Of a stretch of DNA of 64,000 nucleotides, positions 27,465-34,842 are shown one piece after another (within the stretch, counting starts at the first letter, position 1; each line of letters starts with the position of its first letter). The stretch comes from Novipirellula caenicola. Lineage in GTDB: Bacteria; Planctomycetota; Planctomycetia; Pirellulales; Pirellulaceae. Below the pieces are notes generated by a model, which was not told where the DNA came from, searched no databases, and was given only the letters and a program-made list of their open reading frames with translations. The stretch is taken from NCBI RefSeq assembly GCF_039545035.1, contig NZ_BAABRO010000013.1, positions 124,001-188,000 on the forward strand, written 5' to 3'. Made by a program: the position numbers and the translations under genes.

Positions 27465-27827
27465 TTGGAATTCAAGCTCTCAACTGGCCGTGAAGTCGTT
27501 CTCACTGGCTTCTTCACCGGTGAAACCAACTCATGGGTCGACCATTCCCACAAATCGCTTGCCGACAAAGTGCTGCCGGCTGTTCGCCGTGTCTTTCCGG
27601 TTGGTGACTTTCACGTCATTGGCGACACGTGGCTCCAATACATCTGTGTTGCTGGCTTCAACTCGACGCCACTCCATGATCCGGACAGCTTTGGTTCTTG
27701 GCTCCATCTAGTGTGGTTTGTGGATGACTACGATGCCAGCATCCGTGACCTTGTAGACGTTGGCTTGGCATCTTCCGATTGGGACGCCAATGCACATGAC
27801 ATCTATCGTGGACCAAACGATGATTGA
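27465..27827 (+). CDS. Cassette 4: hypothetical protein
   Basis: 120 aa from a TTG at 27465 (no ATG is available near the cassette start). It contains 'LSTGREVVLTGFFTGETNSW', 'VRRVFPVGDFHVIGDTWLQYI', 'SFGSWLHLVWFVDDYDASIRDL' and an acidic C-terminus 'DWDANAHDIYRGPNDD'. Single globular domain, no signal peptide. Family unknown. The cassette 5' end TTAGCGGACAC is exactly complementary to the lead-in of its own attC. Confidence 0.7.
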   Translation: MEFKLSTGREVVLTGFFTGETNSWVDHSHKSLADKVLPAVRRVFPVGDFHVIGDTWLQYICVAGFNSTPLHDPDSFGSWLHLVWFVDDYDASIRDLVDVGLASSDWDANAHDIYRGPNDD

Positions 27828-27841
27828 TGATGGGCCGTGTC

Positions 27842-27978
27842 CGCTAACATGGTTTTTACGCTAGGCTTTCGGCTCACCTTTTTTGGTTGGTCACGCAGGC
27901 TGGCATTGGTACAATTTCTCGTAGATCAGACGTCGCTCGCTTCGTTCGGTGCGGTGCCGTAAAAACCTTCCGTTATAT
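27842..27978 (+). repeat. attC site, type A short
   Basis: R'' CGCTAAC (27842), R' GTTATAT (27972), 137 bp. TTGGTC (27887-27892), 17 bp, TACAAT (27910-27915). Confidence 0.9.
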
Positions 27979-28387
27979 GACCTCCATGAATCGAATCGCA
28001 ACGCCAGTTTGCTTGATCGTTGGCGTCTTCGCGGGTGTCATCGCTTATACGTTGTTAACGTCGATCATCCTGTCCGTAACCGCATGGATCGTCGGCACTG
28101 GACTGTGTGTTCTCGCATTCACCTCGCTCGCTTCGCGTCACCCCGCCTGCCAATCCGCCGTTGCTGCGGTGTGTTCGCTTCATCCTGACTGGGATGTCTT
28201 CACTGGCTTGGCGTCACTCCGCGCCGACGAGGCTCAACGGTACGTTGTAGCTGTCTTCTATTCCGCACCAAATGTTCGCGTCAAACCTCCACGATACGTT
28301 TTGGTCGCGATGGATCGTGCGCACAACTTCATCGAATTGCTACCGGTTGCCCCTGATTCGCCGTACTTCATTCGGGGCCGCAAGTAG
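27977..28387 (+). CDS. Cassette 5: small membrane protein
   Basis: 136 aa from the ATG at 27977, which overlaps the R' box (GTTATATG), or from a second ATG at 27986. Two hydrophobic segments at about residues 10-28 and 32-50 ('VCLIVGVFAGVIAYTLLTSII', 'VTAWIVGTGLCVLAFTSL') suggest a hairpin membrane anchor. A soluble C-terminal part follows ('YVVAVFYSAPNVRVKPPRYV', 'VAMDRAHNFIELLPV'). Family unknown. Membrane proteins of this size are common in sedentary cassette arrays. Confidence 0.75.
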   Translation: MTSMNRIATPVCLIVGVFAGVIAYTLLTSIILSVTAWIVGTGLCVLAFTSLASRHPACQSAVAAVCSLHPDWDVFTGLASLRADEAQRYVVAVFYSAPNVRVKPPRYVLVAMDRAHNFIELLPVAPDSPYFIRGRK

Positions 28388-28398
28388 CCACAACGGTC

Positions 28399-28537
28399 AC
28401 ATAACATGGTTTTTACGCAAGGGCCTTCGGCACACCTCGGCTGTATGGCAATTGGCCATGGCCTTGGTACAATTTCTCGTAGTTCAAACATCGCTCGCTT
28501 CGTTTAGGACGGGTGTCGTAAAAACTTTCCGTTGGGC
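28399..28537 (+). repeat. attC site, type A short
   Basis: R'' ACATAAC (28399), R' GTTGGGC (28531), 139 bp. ATGGCA (28445-28450), 17 bp, TACAAT (28468-28473). Confidence 0.88.
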
Positions 28538-28554
28538 GACCTAAGTTTTCGCTG

Positions 28555-29019
28555 ATGTACACCGTTGGCCCACGTGATCGCGTTACGAAACTGACCACTG
28601 CACCGCTTTGCGATGCTGGCGCGCCGATGCCTACCGTCGTTGCTGACGAACACACCGTTCTATTGGCGTTTCTCTGCTCTGATGAAACCGTCACCATCAT
28701 CACCTTCGCTCGGTGTTCGACTCATATGTTCGGCCCGCCAAACGACGAATCCTTCGGCGCGCATCCTTTGGCGAAACGCGGCCTTCGACATTACACCGCG
28801 GCCGAGGTTCACAATTCGTCTTGGCTCGACGCTCGCATTGCAATGAATCGCGTTCATCGTCAACACTCGGATGCATTGTTCGCTCACCTTCGCCACTTCA
28901 TCTTTCCGTTTCACGATTCAACGTTTGAATGTCTCGCTGCGGATTTTTCCGTGACGCCTTTCGCCGGTTCAATGGCGGACGCAGTGTCACACATGGCCTC
29001 ACTGCTCACGGGCTCGTAG
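28555..29019 (+). CDS. Cassette 6: hypothetical protein
   Basis: 154 aa from the ATG at 28555, 23 bases after the cassette start. It contains 'TTAPLCDAGAPMPTVVADEH', 'VLLAFLCSDETVTIITFARC', 'MFGPPNDESFGAHPLAKRGL' and 'SSWLDARIAMNRVHRQHSDAL', 'FIFPFHDSTFECLAADF'. The last pattern ('H..LF..L.HFIFPFHDSTFEC') recurs in a small bacterial family of unknown function that I have seen in other arrays. No signal peptide. Not assigned. Confidence 0.72.
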   Translation: MYTVGPRDRVTKLTTAPLCDAGAPMPTVVADEHTVLLAFLCSDETVTIITFARCSTHMFGPPNDESFGAHPLAKRGLRHYTAAEVHNSSWLDARIAMNRVHRQHSDALFAHLRHFIFPFHDSTFECLAADFSVTPFAGSMADAVSHMASLLTGS

Positions 29020-29030
29020 CGTGGTCGGTC

Positions 29031-29241
29031 GCCCAACATGTTTTTTAAGCAATGCCGCGGCTGTCGTCGTTGGAAAGTCTTTTGGAGGTGAACGTCGATC
29101 GCTTCGTTGACGAGCCTTCTGATGCCAGCCCGCGGACACCCTCGCTCTTTGTTCAAGCGGCGAACTGTTGGTAAGATGTTCGGCGGCACTTGAATCGTCC
29201 GCTTCGTTGTGGACGGGCGACGTAAAAACCTTCCGTTGGCC
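29031..29241 (+). repeat. attC site, type A long
   Basis: R'' GCCCAAC (29031), R' GTTGGCC (29235), 211 bp. TTGTTC (29149-29154), 17 bp, TAAGAT (29172-29177). The most diverged A copy; it keeps the 17-bp spacing. Confidence 0.82.
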
Positions 29242-29257
29242 GACCTAGCGTTTACAA

Positions 29258-29665
29258 ATGGAACACTACAAGGTCATGCTCGTTTCGGACACTCGCTCGC
29301 CGCAGATCGGCGCTGTCCGCCTTCATGACGATTCTGACGACTCACTCATCGAGCTGTCTTTTGATGGCAATGCCTTCACTGGCATTGGTGATGACTTGTT
29401 TGACGCGTTCTGCCAAATCCGCGAACAACTCGAACCGCTTGGCTTGCTACCGCAATGCTACGCCGCTCATCGTCGCGCATTTCCGTCCGGCATGTCTCGC
29501 AGCATGGGCGGTGGCGTCAAACTTTACCGTCTAACGCTCGGCAAACAGGCTCTGATGGACGACCTGATTCACATGTTCGACACTGGTGATGATATTGAAC
29601 CTGTTTCGGTGGCTGACCAGCGTGCATTCTTTGACAAATGGATCGGTTCACTCGGCGAATCATAG
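29258..29665 (+). CDS. Cassette 7: conserved hypothetical protein
   Basis: 135 aa from the ATG at 29258. Motifs: 'SLIELSFDGNAFTGIGDDLF', 'CQIREQLEPLGLLPQCYAAH', 'RAFPSGMSRSMGGGVKLYRL' and 'ADQRAFFDKWIGSL'. The run PSGM.R.MG.G.K.YRL is shared with a widespread small protein family of unknown function. Cytoplasmic by sequence. The cassette lead-in GCTAGGTCGGCCAAC is the exact complement of its 5' end. Confidence 0.78.
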   Translation: MEHYKVMLVSDTRSPQIGAVRLHDDSDDSLIELSFDGNAFTGIGDDLFDAFCQIREQLEPLGLLPQCYAAHRRAFPSGMSRSMGGGVKLYRLTLGKQALMDDLIHMFDTGDDIEPVSVADQRAFFDKWIGSLGES

Positions 29666-29668
29666 GTC

Positions 29669-29805
29669 GGCCAACATGGTTTTTACGCTAGGCCTCCGGC
29701 ACACCTTCCAACTTTGTCAACGCGGGCCGGCCTTGGTACAATTACCAGTAGTTCAGGCATCGTTCGCTTCGTTCATGGCGGTGTCGTAAAAACCTTCCGT
29801 TGGCA
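29669..29805 (+). repeat. attC site, type A short
   Basis: R'' GGCCAAC (29669), R' GTTGGCA (29799), 137 bp. TTGTCA (29714-29719), 17 bp, TACAAT (29737-29742). Confidence 0.9.
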
Positions 29806-29819
29806 GACACAGATCGAAC

Positions 29820-30146
29820 ATGAACGCAGACGAATTCGCTCGGCTGTGCCGTGCTGAGAAAGACTCGCTCGTCCGGACGTACTTCGATGCCACTGAGGAG
29901 ACGGCCGTCGGTTCGCGTATCCGGTCACTTTCCCTTTCCGACGAAGAATGCGGTGTGCTCCGCGAGATCGTCAATGGCGTTTTAACCGACGCGTGGTACA
30001 CGCTACTCCTTGCCATCGATGGCGCGGCGTCCCTGGACGGCGTCCAGCAAGATTACGACCTGCGCGACGAAACCGGTGACAGAATCTCGGGCGATGGTGA
30101 ACTCGAAGCCGCGGCTTACGTCCACTTTCAAGATTCTGACGCGTAA
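29820..30146 (+). CDS. Cassette 8: conserved hypothetical protein
   Basis: 108 aa from the ATG at 29820, 20 bases into the cassette. Sequence: 'MNADEFARLCRAEKDSLVRT', '...SLSDEECGVLREIVNGVLTD', 'AWYTLLLAIDGAASLDGVQQ', 'DYDLRDETGDRISGDGELEA'. The segment LTDA.YT.LL..DG.AS..G.QQ.Y is conserved in a small family without known function. All-helical N-terminal half, acidic, no signal. Confidence 0.78.
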   Translation: MNADEFARLCRAEKDSLVRTYFDATEETAVGSRIRSLSLSDEECGVLREIVNGVLTDAWYTLLLAIDGAASLDGVQQDYDLRDETGDRISGDGELEAAAYVHFQDSDA

Positions 30147-30161
30147 GGACGAGTCAGTATC

Positions 30162-30311
30162 TGCCAACAATGTGTGGCCGCAGAGTTGCGGCATCCATGC
30201 CGCAAACGCCTTCCTTCTTCTTTCAGAGCAGGCTTTCGTTGTATAATCGTCTCGTTGGTCAGCGCCTTTCGCTTCGATCAGGGGCGGCGTCGGCCACACA
30301 ACCCGTTGTGT
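30162..30311 (+). repeat. attC site, type B
   Basis: R'' TGCCAAC (30162), R' GTTGTGT (30305), 150 bp. Left arm TGTGTGGCC pairs with right arm GGCCACACA. Internal hairpin TTGCGGCAT-CC-ATGCCGCAA. TATAAT at 30242-30247, but no convincing -35 at the right distance. Confidence 0.9.
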
Positions 30312-30680
30312 GACCCTGCCGAATTGATCCCTGACGATTACGAACCGCTGCTGCTCACTTTTCACGAACCTCGCGTCGTTGACGGCGCAACCCTGATCGG
30401 CAGCGATGCCGGTGGTCGACTCGAAATGGCTGGCGAGCGCATTGTGTCGCATGACCACGATGGTGAATTCCCTCTGCGTTTCGTGAACTCATCCATTGCT
30501 CAATTGCAATCGTGCATACACGCCCATCGGGCCTATGCTGAATCCGTGGCTGTCGATGATGGTGGCGTGGCGGCTGCAACCTTCGCTGACGCAATTCTCA
30601 AAATTGATCCCGAGTGCTTGGTTGCCCCAGAGAACTGGTGGGCGGTTGTGCTCGAACAGATTCGAGATGGTCAACTTTGA
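30306..30680 (+). CDS. Cassette 9: SUKH-4-like immunity protein (tentative)
   Basis: 124 aa starting with the TTG that forms part of the R' box (30306); an internal TTG at 30324 is an alternative. It has 'EPLLLTFHEPRVVDGATLIG', 'GEFPLRFVNSSIAQLQSCIH' and 'APENWWAVVLEQIRDGQ'. The phrase (F)VNSS...L..C...Y is the best-known part of SUKH-4-type immunity proteins, which neutralise polymorphic nuclease toxins. The rest is too diverged to be sure. No toxin gene is adjacent. Confidence 0.55.
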   Translation: MCDPAELIPDDYEPLLLTFHEPRVVDGATLIGSDAGGRLEMAGERIVSHDHDGEFPLRFVNSSIAQLQSCIHAHRAYAESVAVDDGGVAAATFADAILKIDPECLVAPENWWAVVLEQIRDGQL

Positions 30681-30697
30681 CCCTGCTTCATCGGGTC

Positions 30698-30908
30698 ACA
30701 CAACATGGTTTTTACGCAAAGTCGCGGTTGTCGTAGCTGGGGAATCTTTTGGTGCGCAACGGTCCGTCACTTCGGTCGCGTTCCGTCTAACGCCAGCCCG
30801 CGATCGCCTTCGCTGTTTGGCGACGGGCGTTGGTGTTGTTAGAATCATTCTTACTTCAATGTCGTTCTCTTCGGTTGAGAACGGCGACGTAAAATCTTCC
30901 CGTTGGGC
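30698..30908 (+). repeat. attC site, type A long
   Basis: R'' ACACAAC (30698), R' GTTGGGC (30902), 211 bp. TTGGCG (30817-30822), 17 bp, TAGAAT (30840-30845). Confidence 0.85.
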
Positions 30909-30915
30909 GTCACAG

Positions 30916-31215
30916 GTGACCGATTCTCTCACACAACTACAGCAATGGTATCTGGCCAATTGCAATGGTGACTGGGAACACAGATACGGTGTGTCTATTG
31001 CCACGCTCGACAATCCGGGCTGGTCGCTGAAAATCGAGCTTACCGGCACGCCCTGTGAAGGGCGGGCGCTTGAACGTACTTCAGTCGGTGACCATGACAC
31101 TGACGACGGGTGGCACGTGCGATGGGTTGCCGACAACGAATATCATGCTGCTGGCGGCGCGTTGATGCTCACAACGATGATCGACGATTTCCTCCGCTGG
31201 GCCAACTCAAAGTGA
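30916..31215 (+). CDS. Cassette 10: Imm53-family immunity protein
   Basis: 99 aa from a GTG at 30916; no ATG precedes it within the cassette. Sequence 'LQQWYLANCNGDWEHRYGVS', 'IATLDNPGWSLKIELTGTPC', then 'WHVRWVADNEYHAAGGALM' and 'IDDFLRWANS' matches the Imm53 family closely (W...CDGDWEH.YG..I.TLDNPGW...I.L.GT). Imm53 proteins are predicted to neutralise toxins of polymorphic secretion systems. Here the gene stands alone in a cassette with no toxin in the window, so it would act as an orphan immunity protein. The stop TGA abuts its own attC (GTGACGCCCAAC). Confidence 0.87.
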   Translation: MTDSLTQLQQWYLANCNGDWEHRYGVSIATLDNPGWSLKIELTGTPCEGRALERTSVGDHDTDDGWHVRWVADNEYHAAGGALMLTTMIDDFLRWANSK

Positions 31216-31216
31216 C

Positions 31217-31356
31217 GCCCAACATGGTTGTTACGCTGAGGCCCTTCGGGCACACCTTCCATTTTTGTCAACGCGGGCTGGCCTTGGTACAATTTCTGGC
31301 AGTTCGGGCATCGCTCGCTTCGTTTAGGGCGGTGTCGTAAAAACCTTCCGTTGGGC
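31217..31356 (+). repeat. attC site, type A short
   Basis: R'' GCCCAAC (31217), R' GTTGGGC (31350), 140 bp; R boxes perfectly complementary. TTGTCA (31265-31270), 17 bp, TACAAT (31288-31293). Confidence 0.92.
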
Positions 31357-31866
31357 GACTCAAGTTTGCACGTAGAACAACGCAATTGCTATTGCCGCCC
31401 CGATCGGAAACCGACTCGCCGCGTTCCAGCTGGTTTCTGTAGCACTTGCCTGATCTGCGGTTCTCCCGGTCATTCGTGCCATCACCCCGGCCACCTCCCT
31501 TACACTGGTGGATGGTGTGACGAACACTACGAATGCCTTTGCAATTCGTTTGACGCTGCATTTGATCGTGACGCCGAATACGGCCTTCGCGCTGACCGCA
31601 TCGCCTGCTTTCGCATTCCTCCGAGGCGTGCAAAACGGTTTTTTATTCTGCCCTATCAAACTGACGCTTACCTGCTTGAATTCCGCTTTGATTGGCTTGC
31701 CCGGTACGTGACCATTGGTAAATCGCACCCCAACGGCCGTGCAACTCCACGTTGGGATCATCCGATCTCCATGTGGCTGCACCCGCTCGAATTCATGCGT
31801 CAAGATACGTGGGAATCCCTTTCGCAGGCAGATTTTGACTTAGCGTGGGGCAACGCGACTTCGTAG
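31351..31866 (+). CDS. Cassette 11: Cys/His-rich hypothetical protein (copy 1)
   Basis: 171 aa starting with the TTG of the R' box (31351). The N-terminal half is rich in Cys and His: 'FCSTCLICGSPGHSCHHPGH', 'WCDEHYECLC', likely one or two zinc sites. The C-terminal half has 'AKRFFILPYQTDAYLLEF', 'RYVTIGKSHPNGRAT' and ends 'SLSQADFDLAWGNATS'. Family unknown. The whole cassette (31351-32005) recurs at 34167-34821 with four substitutions; here the variable residues are G, C and F. Confidence 0.72.
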   Translation: MGDSSLHVEQRNCYCRPDRKPTRRVPAGFCSTCLICGSPGHSCHHPGHLPYTGGWCDEHYECLCNSFDAAFDRDAEYGLRADRIACFRIPPRRAKRFFILPYQTDAYLLEFRFDWLARYVTIGKSHPNGRATPRWDHPISMWLHPLEFMRQDTWESLSQADFDLAWGNATS

Positions 31867-31875
31867 CGCAGACTC

Positions 31876-32011
31876 ACCCAACATGGTTTTTACGCTAGGC
31901 CTGCGGCACACCTTGGCTCTTTGGCAACGGGCCTTGGCCTTGGTACAATTCTCGTAATTCGGGCATCGTCCGCTTCGTTCAGGGCGGTGTCGTAAAAACC
32001 TTCCGTTGTGT
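31876..32011 (+). repeat. attC site, type A short
   Basis: R'' ACCCAAC (31876), R' GTTGTGT (32005), 136 bp. TTGGCA (31921-31926), 17 bp, TACAAT (31944-31949). Identical to the attC at 34692. Confidence 0.9.
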
Positions 32012-32027
32012 GACGCGGGCTAATTGA

Positions 32028-32477
32028 ATGGAATGGTCTCACGAAGAGCCTTATCCTTGCTTTCGCCTCGATCGAGATGAGACGATCCGCGCCAATCTAC
32101 TCGCGCGCCTTGCTCCGTCTGTCGACGGTTTCCTCGAATGGCATGCCGAACTCAACACTCGCGATCGACATGCATTGACCGACTGGCTCTTTCGCTTCGG
32201 CACAGAATACAACGACGGTTCACGATGGGGCGACGTTCTGGATGCTGTCGGTCTTGCGCCCGACTCGGAGGTCGCCACTTACATCTGGTCACTACGCAGC
32301 GACAAATGGGACGGCCTTTTCACTAAACTGTTCCCGTGGTTGCCCTCACTGAATGCGGCCCATCAATTAGATGCGTTTCAGCTGGCGGCGGCCTTTTTCG
32401 CTATCAACGAGTCCGAACGATACGAACTGTGCCAGGTGAACGGAGGGTGCTCACACTGGTGGCACGCGATCTCGTAG
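32028..32477 (+). CDS. Cassette 12: hypothetical protein
   Basis: 149 aa from the ATG at 32028. Rich in Trp and Asp: 'FLEWHAELNTRDRHALTDWL', 'DVLDAVGLAPDSEVATYIWS', 'LFTKLFPWLPSLNAAHQLDA' and 'CSHWWHAIS' at the C-terminus. Predicted helical and cytoplasmic. Family unknown. The cassette 5' end (TTGTGTGACGC) is exactly complementary to its attC lead-in (GCGTCACACAAC). Confidence 0.7.
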   Translation: MEWSHEEPYPCFRLDRDETIRANLLARLAPSVDGFLEWHAELNTRDRHALTDWLFRFGTEYNDGSRWGDVLDAVGLAPDSEVATYIWSLRSDKWDGLFTKLFPWLPSLNAAHQLDAFQLAAAFFAINESERYELCQVNGGCSHWWHAIS

Positions 32478-32486
32478 TTCAGCGTC

Positions 32487-32635
32487 ACACAACAATGTGT
32501 GGCCGCGGAGTTGCGGCATCCATGCCGCAAACGCCTTCCTCTTCATTCCACGCGTGCTCGCGTTGTATAATCATTTGGCTGGCCAACGTCTTTCGCTTCG
32601 ATCAGGGGCGGCGTCGGCCACACAACCCGTTGTGT
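32487..32635 (+). repeat. attC site, type B
   Basis: R'' ACACAAC (32487), R' GTTGTGT (32629), 149 bp; R boxes perfectly complementary. TATAAT at 32566-32571. Confidence 0.92.
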
Positions 32636-32651
32636 GTCTCCGAGTTATCCC

Positions 32652-32969
32652 ATGGCCATCCGCATTGAATGCCCCTGTGGACATGTCATGAGCGACTTCC
32701 TAGACAACCGGCCATTCAAAGCTGAAATCTTGCCTGACCAATCCACTGATGATTTCTGTGGCGCGATTGAAAACGCTGTCGCTGCTCACGACAACACGGG
32801 CACCGCTCAACAGTACGCGATCTACGACACTGTTCCATTTTTCCGCGACATCTGGCATTGCCCCGAATGCGGGCGACTGACGGTAGAGGCCGCAGACGGG
32901 AACTACTACCACTTCTCTCCTGACAATCCTGACACCCCACCGGTGTTGTCGAAATCAAACCCAGCGTAG
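32652..32969 (+). CDS. Cassette 13: zinc-ribbon hypothetical protein
   Basis: 105 aa from the ATG at 32652; a GTG at 32634 would add six residues. 'MAIRIECPCGHVMSDFLDNR' at the N-terminus and 'DIWHCPECGRLTVEAADGNY' at about 70-90 provide two CxC/CxxC pairs that probably form one zinc ribbon. Between them lies 'TGTAQQYAIYDTVPFFR'. Function unknown; such ribbons bind nucleic acid or protein. Confidence 0.72.
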   Translation: MAIRIECPCGHVMSDFLDNRPFKAEILPDQSTDDFCGAIENAVAAHDNTGTAQQYAIYDTVPFFRDIWHCPECGRLTVEAADGNYYHFSPDNPDTPPVLSKSNPA

Positions 32970-32973
32970 AGAC

Positions 32974-33123
32974 ACACAACAATGTGTGGCCGCAGAGTTG
33001 CGGCATCCATGCCGCAAACGCCTTCCTTCTTCATTCCACGCGGGCTCTCGTTGTATAATCTTCTCGTAGGCTAACGTCTTTCGCTTCGATCAGGGGCGGC
33101 GTCGGCCACACAACCCGTTGGCC
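32974..33123 (+). repeat. attC site, type B
   Basis: R'' ACACAAC (32974), R' GTTGGCC (33117), 150 bp. TATAAT at 33054-33059. Lead-in GAGACACACAAC is the exact complement of the cassette 5' end. Confidence 0.92.
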
Positions 33124-33133
33124 GTCACCGCGT

Positions 33134-33517
33134 ATGGGTAGCTCAACCATTGATTCCATTCGGTGGCCGTCGCCTTGGCGCCCAATTGAAGACGAATACG
33201 AAGCGCTGGCCTTTGGCCGTCGATGGGGCAAACAACCAATTGCCGACACCGTTCTCGGTGAATTGCACCGCGAAATATGCGACGAACACCCGCTTTACGG
33301 ACGCGAATGCACTCCGATTGCATACGATGCTAACTGCCCCAAGGAATTCTTGTTTTTGACCGATATCCCCGATGCGCCCGTGGTTCTTGTGCACTTCACT
33401 TGGCACACGGAATCGAAACCACAATTTCCATTTATCAAACGATATTCGAGCGTTCAAAACTTCATCCGGCTAGAACGGCGTTATCGTAGAAAATGGTGGC
33501 AATTCTGGGTCTGGTGA
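33134..33517 (+). CDS. Cassette 14: conserved hypothetical protein
   Basis: 127 aa from the ATG at 33134. 'VLGELHREICDEHPLYGREC', 'TPIAYDANCPKEFLFLTDIP', 'VVLVHFTWHTESKPQFPF' belong to a widespread family of small proteins (LHREI...HPL...C.PIA......EFLF......P.A.VHLTW) of unknown function. The C-terminus is Arg/Trp-rich (RRYRRKWWQFWVW). No signal peptide. Its stop codon runs directly into the attC lead-in. Confidence 0.8.
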   Translation: MGSSTIDSIRWPSPWRPIEDEYEALAFGRRWGKQPIADTVLGELHREICDEHPLYGRECTPIAYDANCPKEFLFLTDIPDAPVVLVHFTWHTESKPQFPFIKRYSSVQNFIRLERRYRRKWWQFWVW

Positions 33518-33518
33518 C

Positions 33519-33654
33519 GGCCAACATGGTTTTTACGCTAGGCCTTCGGCACACCTTGCCTGTTTGGCGACGTTGCCTCGCCTTGGTACAATTTCTGTAG
33601 TTCAGGCATCGCTCGCTTCGTTCAGGGCGGTGTCGTAAAAACCTTACGTTAGGC
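33519..33654 (+). repeat. attC site, type A short
   Basis: R'' GGCCAAC (33519), R' GTTAGGC (33648), 136 bp. TTGGCG (33564-33569), 17 bp, TACAAT (33587-33592). Confidence 0.9.
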
Positions 33655-33665
33655 GACCTACCGTT

Positions 33666-34016
33666 TTGGCAATTCGACTGCAAACGATTGCTGGATTCCA
33701 CGACGTTGAATCGGTTGATCACCTGCGCGACGCGGTCGAATCTATAGCCGAGGCAACCAACTGGCTTTTCATCGACGACGAAATGATTGGTGCCTTCTTC
33801 CACAACGGCGAGCACGCCTGTGTTTACCGCGACTCAGATGGTGCATGGTCGCACAACCCCGAAAACTCCGAGGACGAATTCGCGCCATTCGTTCTCGAAA
33901 ATGGCCAGCTTGACGATTTTCCGCTCTCGCACTGTATCGAGTACGACGCTGCTATGGATGCGTTTATCGAATTGGCGCGGACGGGGGAACTCTCAGGCAA
34001 AATCAAATGGTATTGA
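33666..34016 (+). CDS. Cassette 15: Imm1-like immunity protein (tentative)
   Basis: 116 aa from a TTG at 33666. It has 'MIGAFFHNGEHACVYRDSDG' in the middle and 'FPLSHCIEYDAAMDAFIELA' then 'RTGELSGKIKWY' at the end. The final pattern (v....A...F...G.....I.W) and the small beta core resemble the Imm1 family of polymorphic-toxin immunity proteins. No invariant residue confirms it. No toxin partner nearby. Confidence 0.58.
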   Translation: MAIRLQTIAGFHDVESVDHLRDAVESIAEATNWLFIDDEMIGAFFHNGEHACVYRDSDGAWSHNPENSEDEFAPFVLENGQLDDFPLSHCIEYDAAMDAFIELARTGELSGKIKWY

Positions 34017-34022
34017 CCGGTC

Positions 34023-34172
34023 GCCTAACAATGTGTGGCCGCTGAGTTGCGGCATCCATGCCGCAAACGCCTTCCTTCTTCATTCCACGCGGGCTCTCGT
34101 TGTATAATCATTCGGTTGGCCAACGTTTTTCGCTTCGGTCCGGGGCGGCGTCGGCCACACAACCCGTTGGGC
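34023..34172 (+). repeat. attC site, type B
   Basis: R'' GCCTAAC (34023), R' GTTGGGC (34166), 150 bp. TATAAT at 34103-34108. Confidence 0.9.
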
Positions 34173-34682
34173 GACTCAAGTTTGCACGTAGAACAACGCA
34201 ATTGCTATTGCCGCCCCGATCGGAAACCGACTCGCCGCGTTCCAGCTGGTTTCTGTAGCACTTGCCTGATCTGCGGTTCTCCCGGTCATTCGTGCCATCA
34301 CCCCGACCACCTCCCTTACACTGGTGGATGGTGTGACGAACACTACGAATACCTTTGCAATTCGTTTGACGCTGCATTTGATCGTGACGCCGAATACGGC
34401 CTTCGCGCTGACCGCATCGCCTGCTTTCGCATTCCTCCGAGGCGTGCAAAACGGTTTTTTATTCTGCCCTATCAAACTGACGCTTACCTGCTTGAATTCC
34501 GCTCCGATTGGCTTGCCCGGTACGTGACCATTGGTAAATCGCACCCCAACGGCCGTGCAACTCCACGTTGGGATCATCCGATCTCCATGTGGCTGCACCC
34601 GCTCGAATTCATGCGTCAAGATACGTGGGAATCCCTTTCGCAGGCAGATTTTGACTTAGCGTGGGGCAACGCGACTTCGTAG
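34167..34682 (+). CDS. Cassette 16: Cys/His-rich hypothetical protein (copy 2)
   Basis: 171 aa, a second copy of the protein at 31351-31866, again starting with the R' box TTG. It differs in three residues: Gly to Asp after CHHP, Cys to Tyr in the WCDEHYE(C/Y)LC motif, and Phe to Ser in LLEFR(F/S)DW. The loss of one cysteine may alter the putative metal site. Four base changes account for all three replacements, and there is no silent change in the 655-bp unit. The preceding cassette and attC type differ from those of copy 1, so whole-cassette transposition explains the duplication better than a block duplication. Confidence 0.72.
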   Translation: MGDSSLHVEQRNCYCRPDRKPTRRVPAGFCSTCLICGSPGHSCHHPDHLPYTGGWCDEHYEYLCNSFDAAFDRDAEYGLRADRIACFRIPPRRAKRFFILPYQTDAYLLEFRSDWLARYVTIGKSHPNGRATPRWDHPISMWLHPLEFMRQDTWESLSQADFDLAWGNATS

Positions 34683-34691
34683 CGCAGACTC

Positions 34692-34827
34692 ACCCAACAT
34701 GGTTTTTACGCTAGGCCTGCGGCACACCTTGGCTCTTTGGCAACGGGCCTTGGCCTTGGTACAATTCTCGTAATTCGGGCATCGTCCGCTTCGTTCAGGG
34801 CGGTGTCGTAAAAACCTTCCGTTGGGC
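34692..34827 (+). repeat. attC site, type A short
   Basis: R'' ACCCAAC (34692), R' GTTGGGC (34821), 136 bp, identical to the attC at 31876 up to the crossover G. TTGGCA (34737-34742), 17 bp, TACAAT (34760-34765). Confidence 0.9.
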
Positions 34828-34842
34828 GAACTCGGCTTACCC

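Noticed and set aside
27887-27976. Longer start for the cassette-5 membrane protein
   Set aside because: The extension lies in the preceding attC; the ATG at 27977 sits at the cassette boundary.
30496-30915. N-terminal extension of the Imm53 gene across the attC
   Set aside because: The extra sequence is the overlapping SUKH-4-like gene and attC DNA; the Imm53 homology begins right after the crossover point.
34035-34166. N-terminal extension of the second Cys-rich cassette protein
   Set aside because: This stretch is type-B attC sequence and is not present before copy 1 of the same protein.
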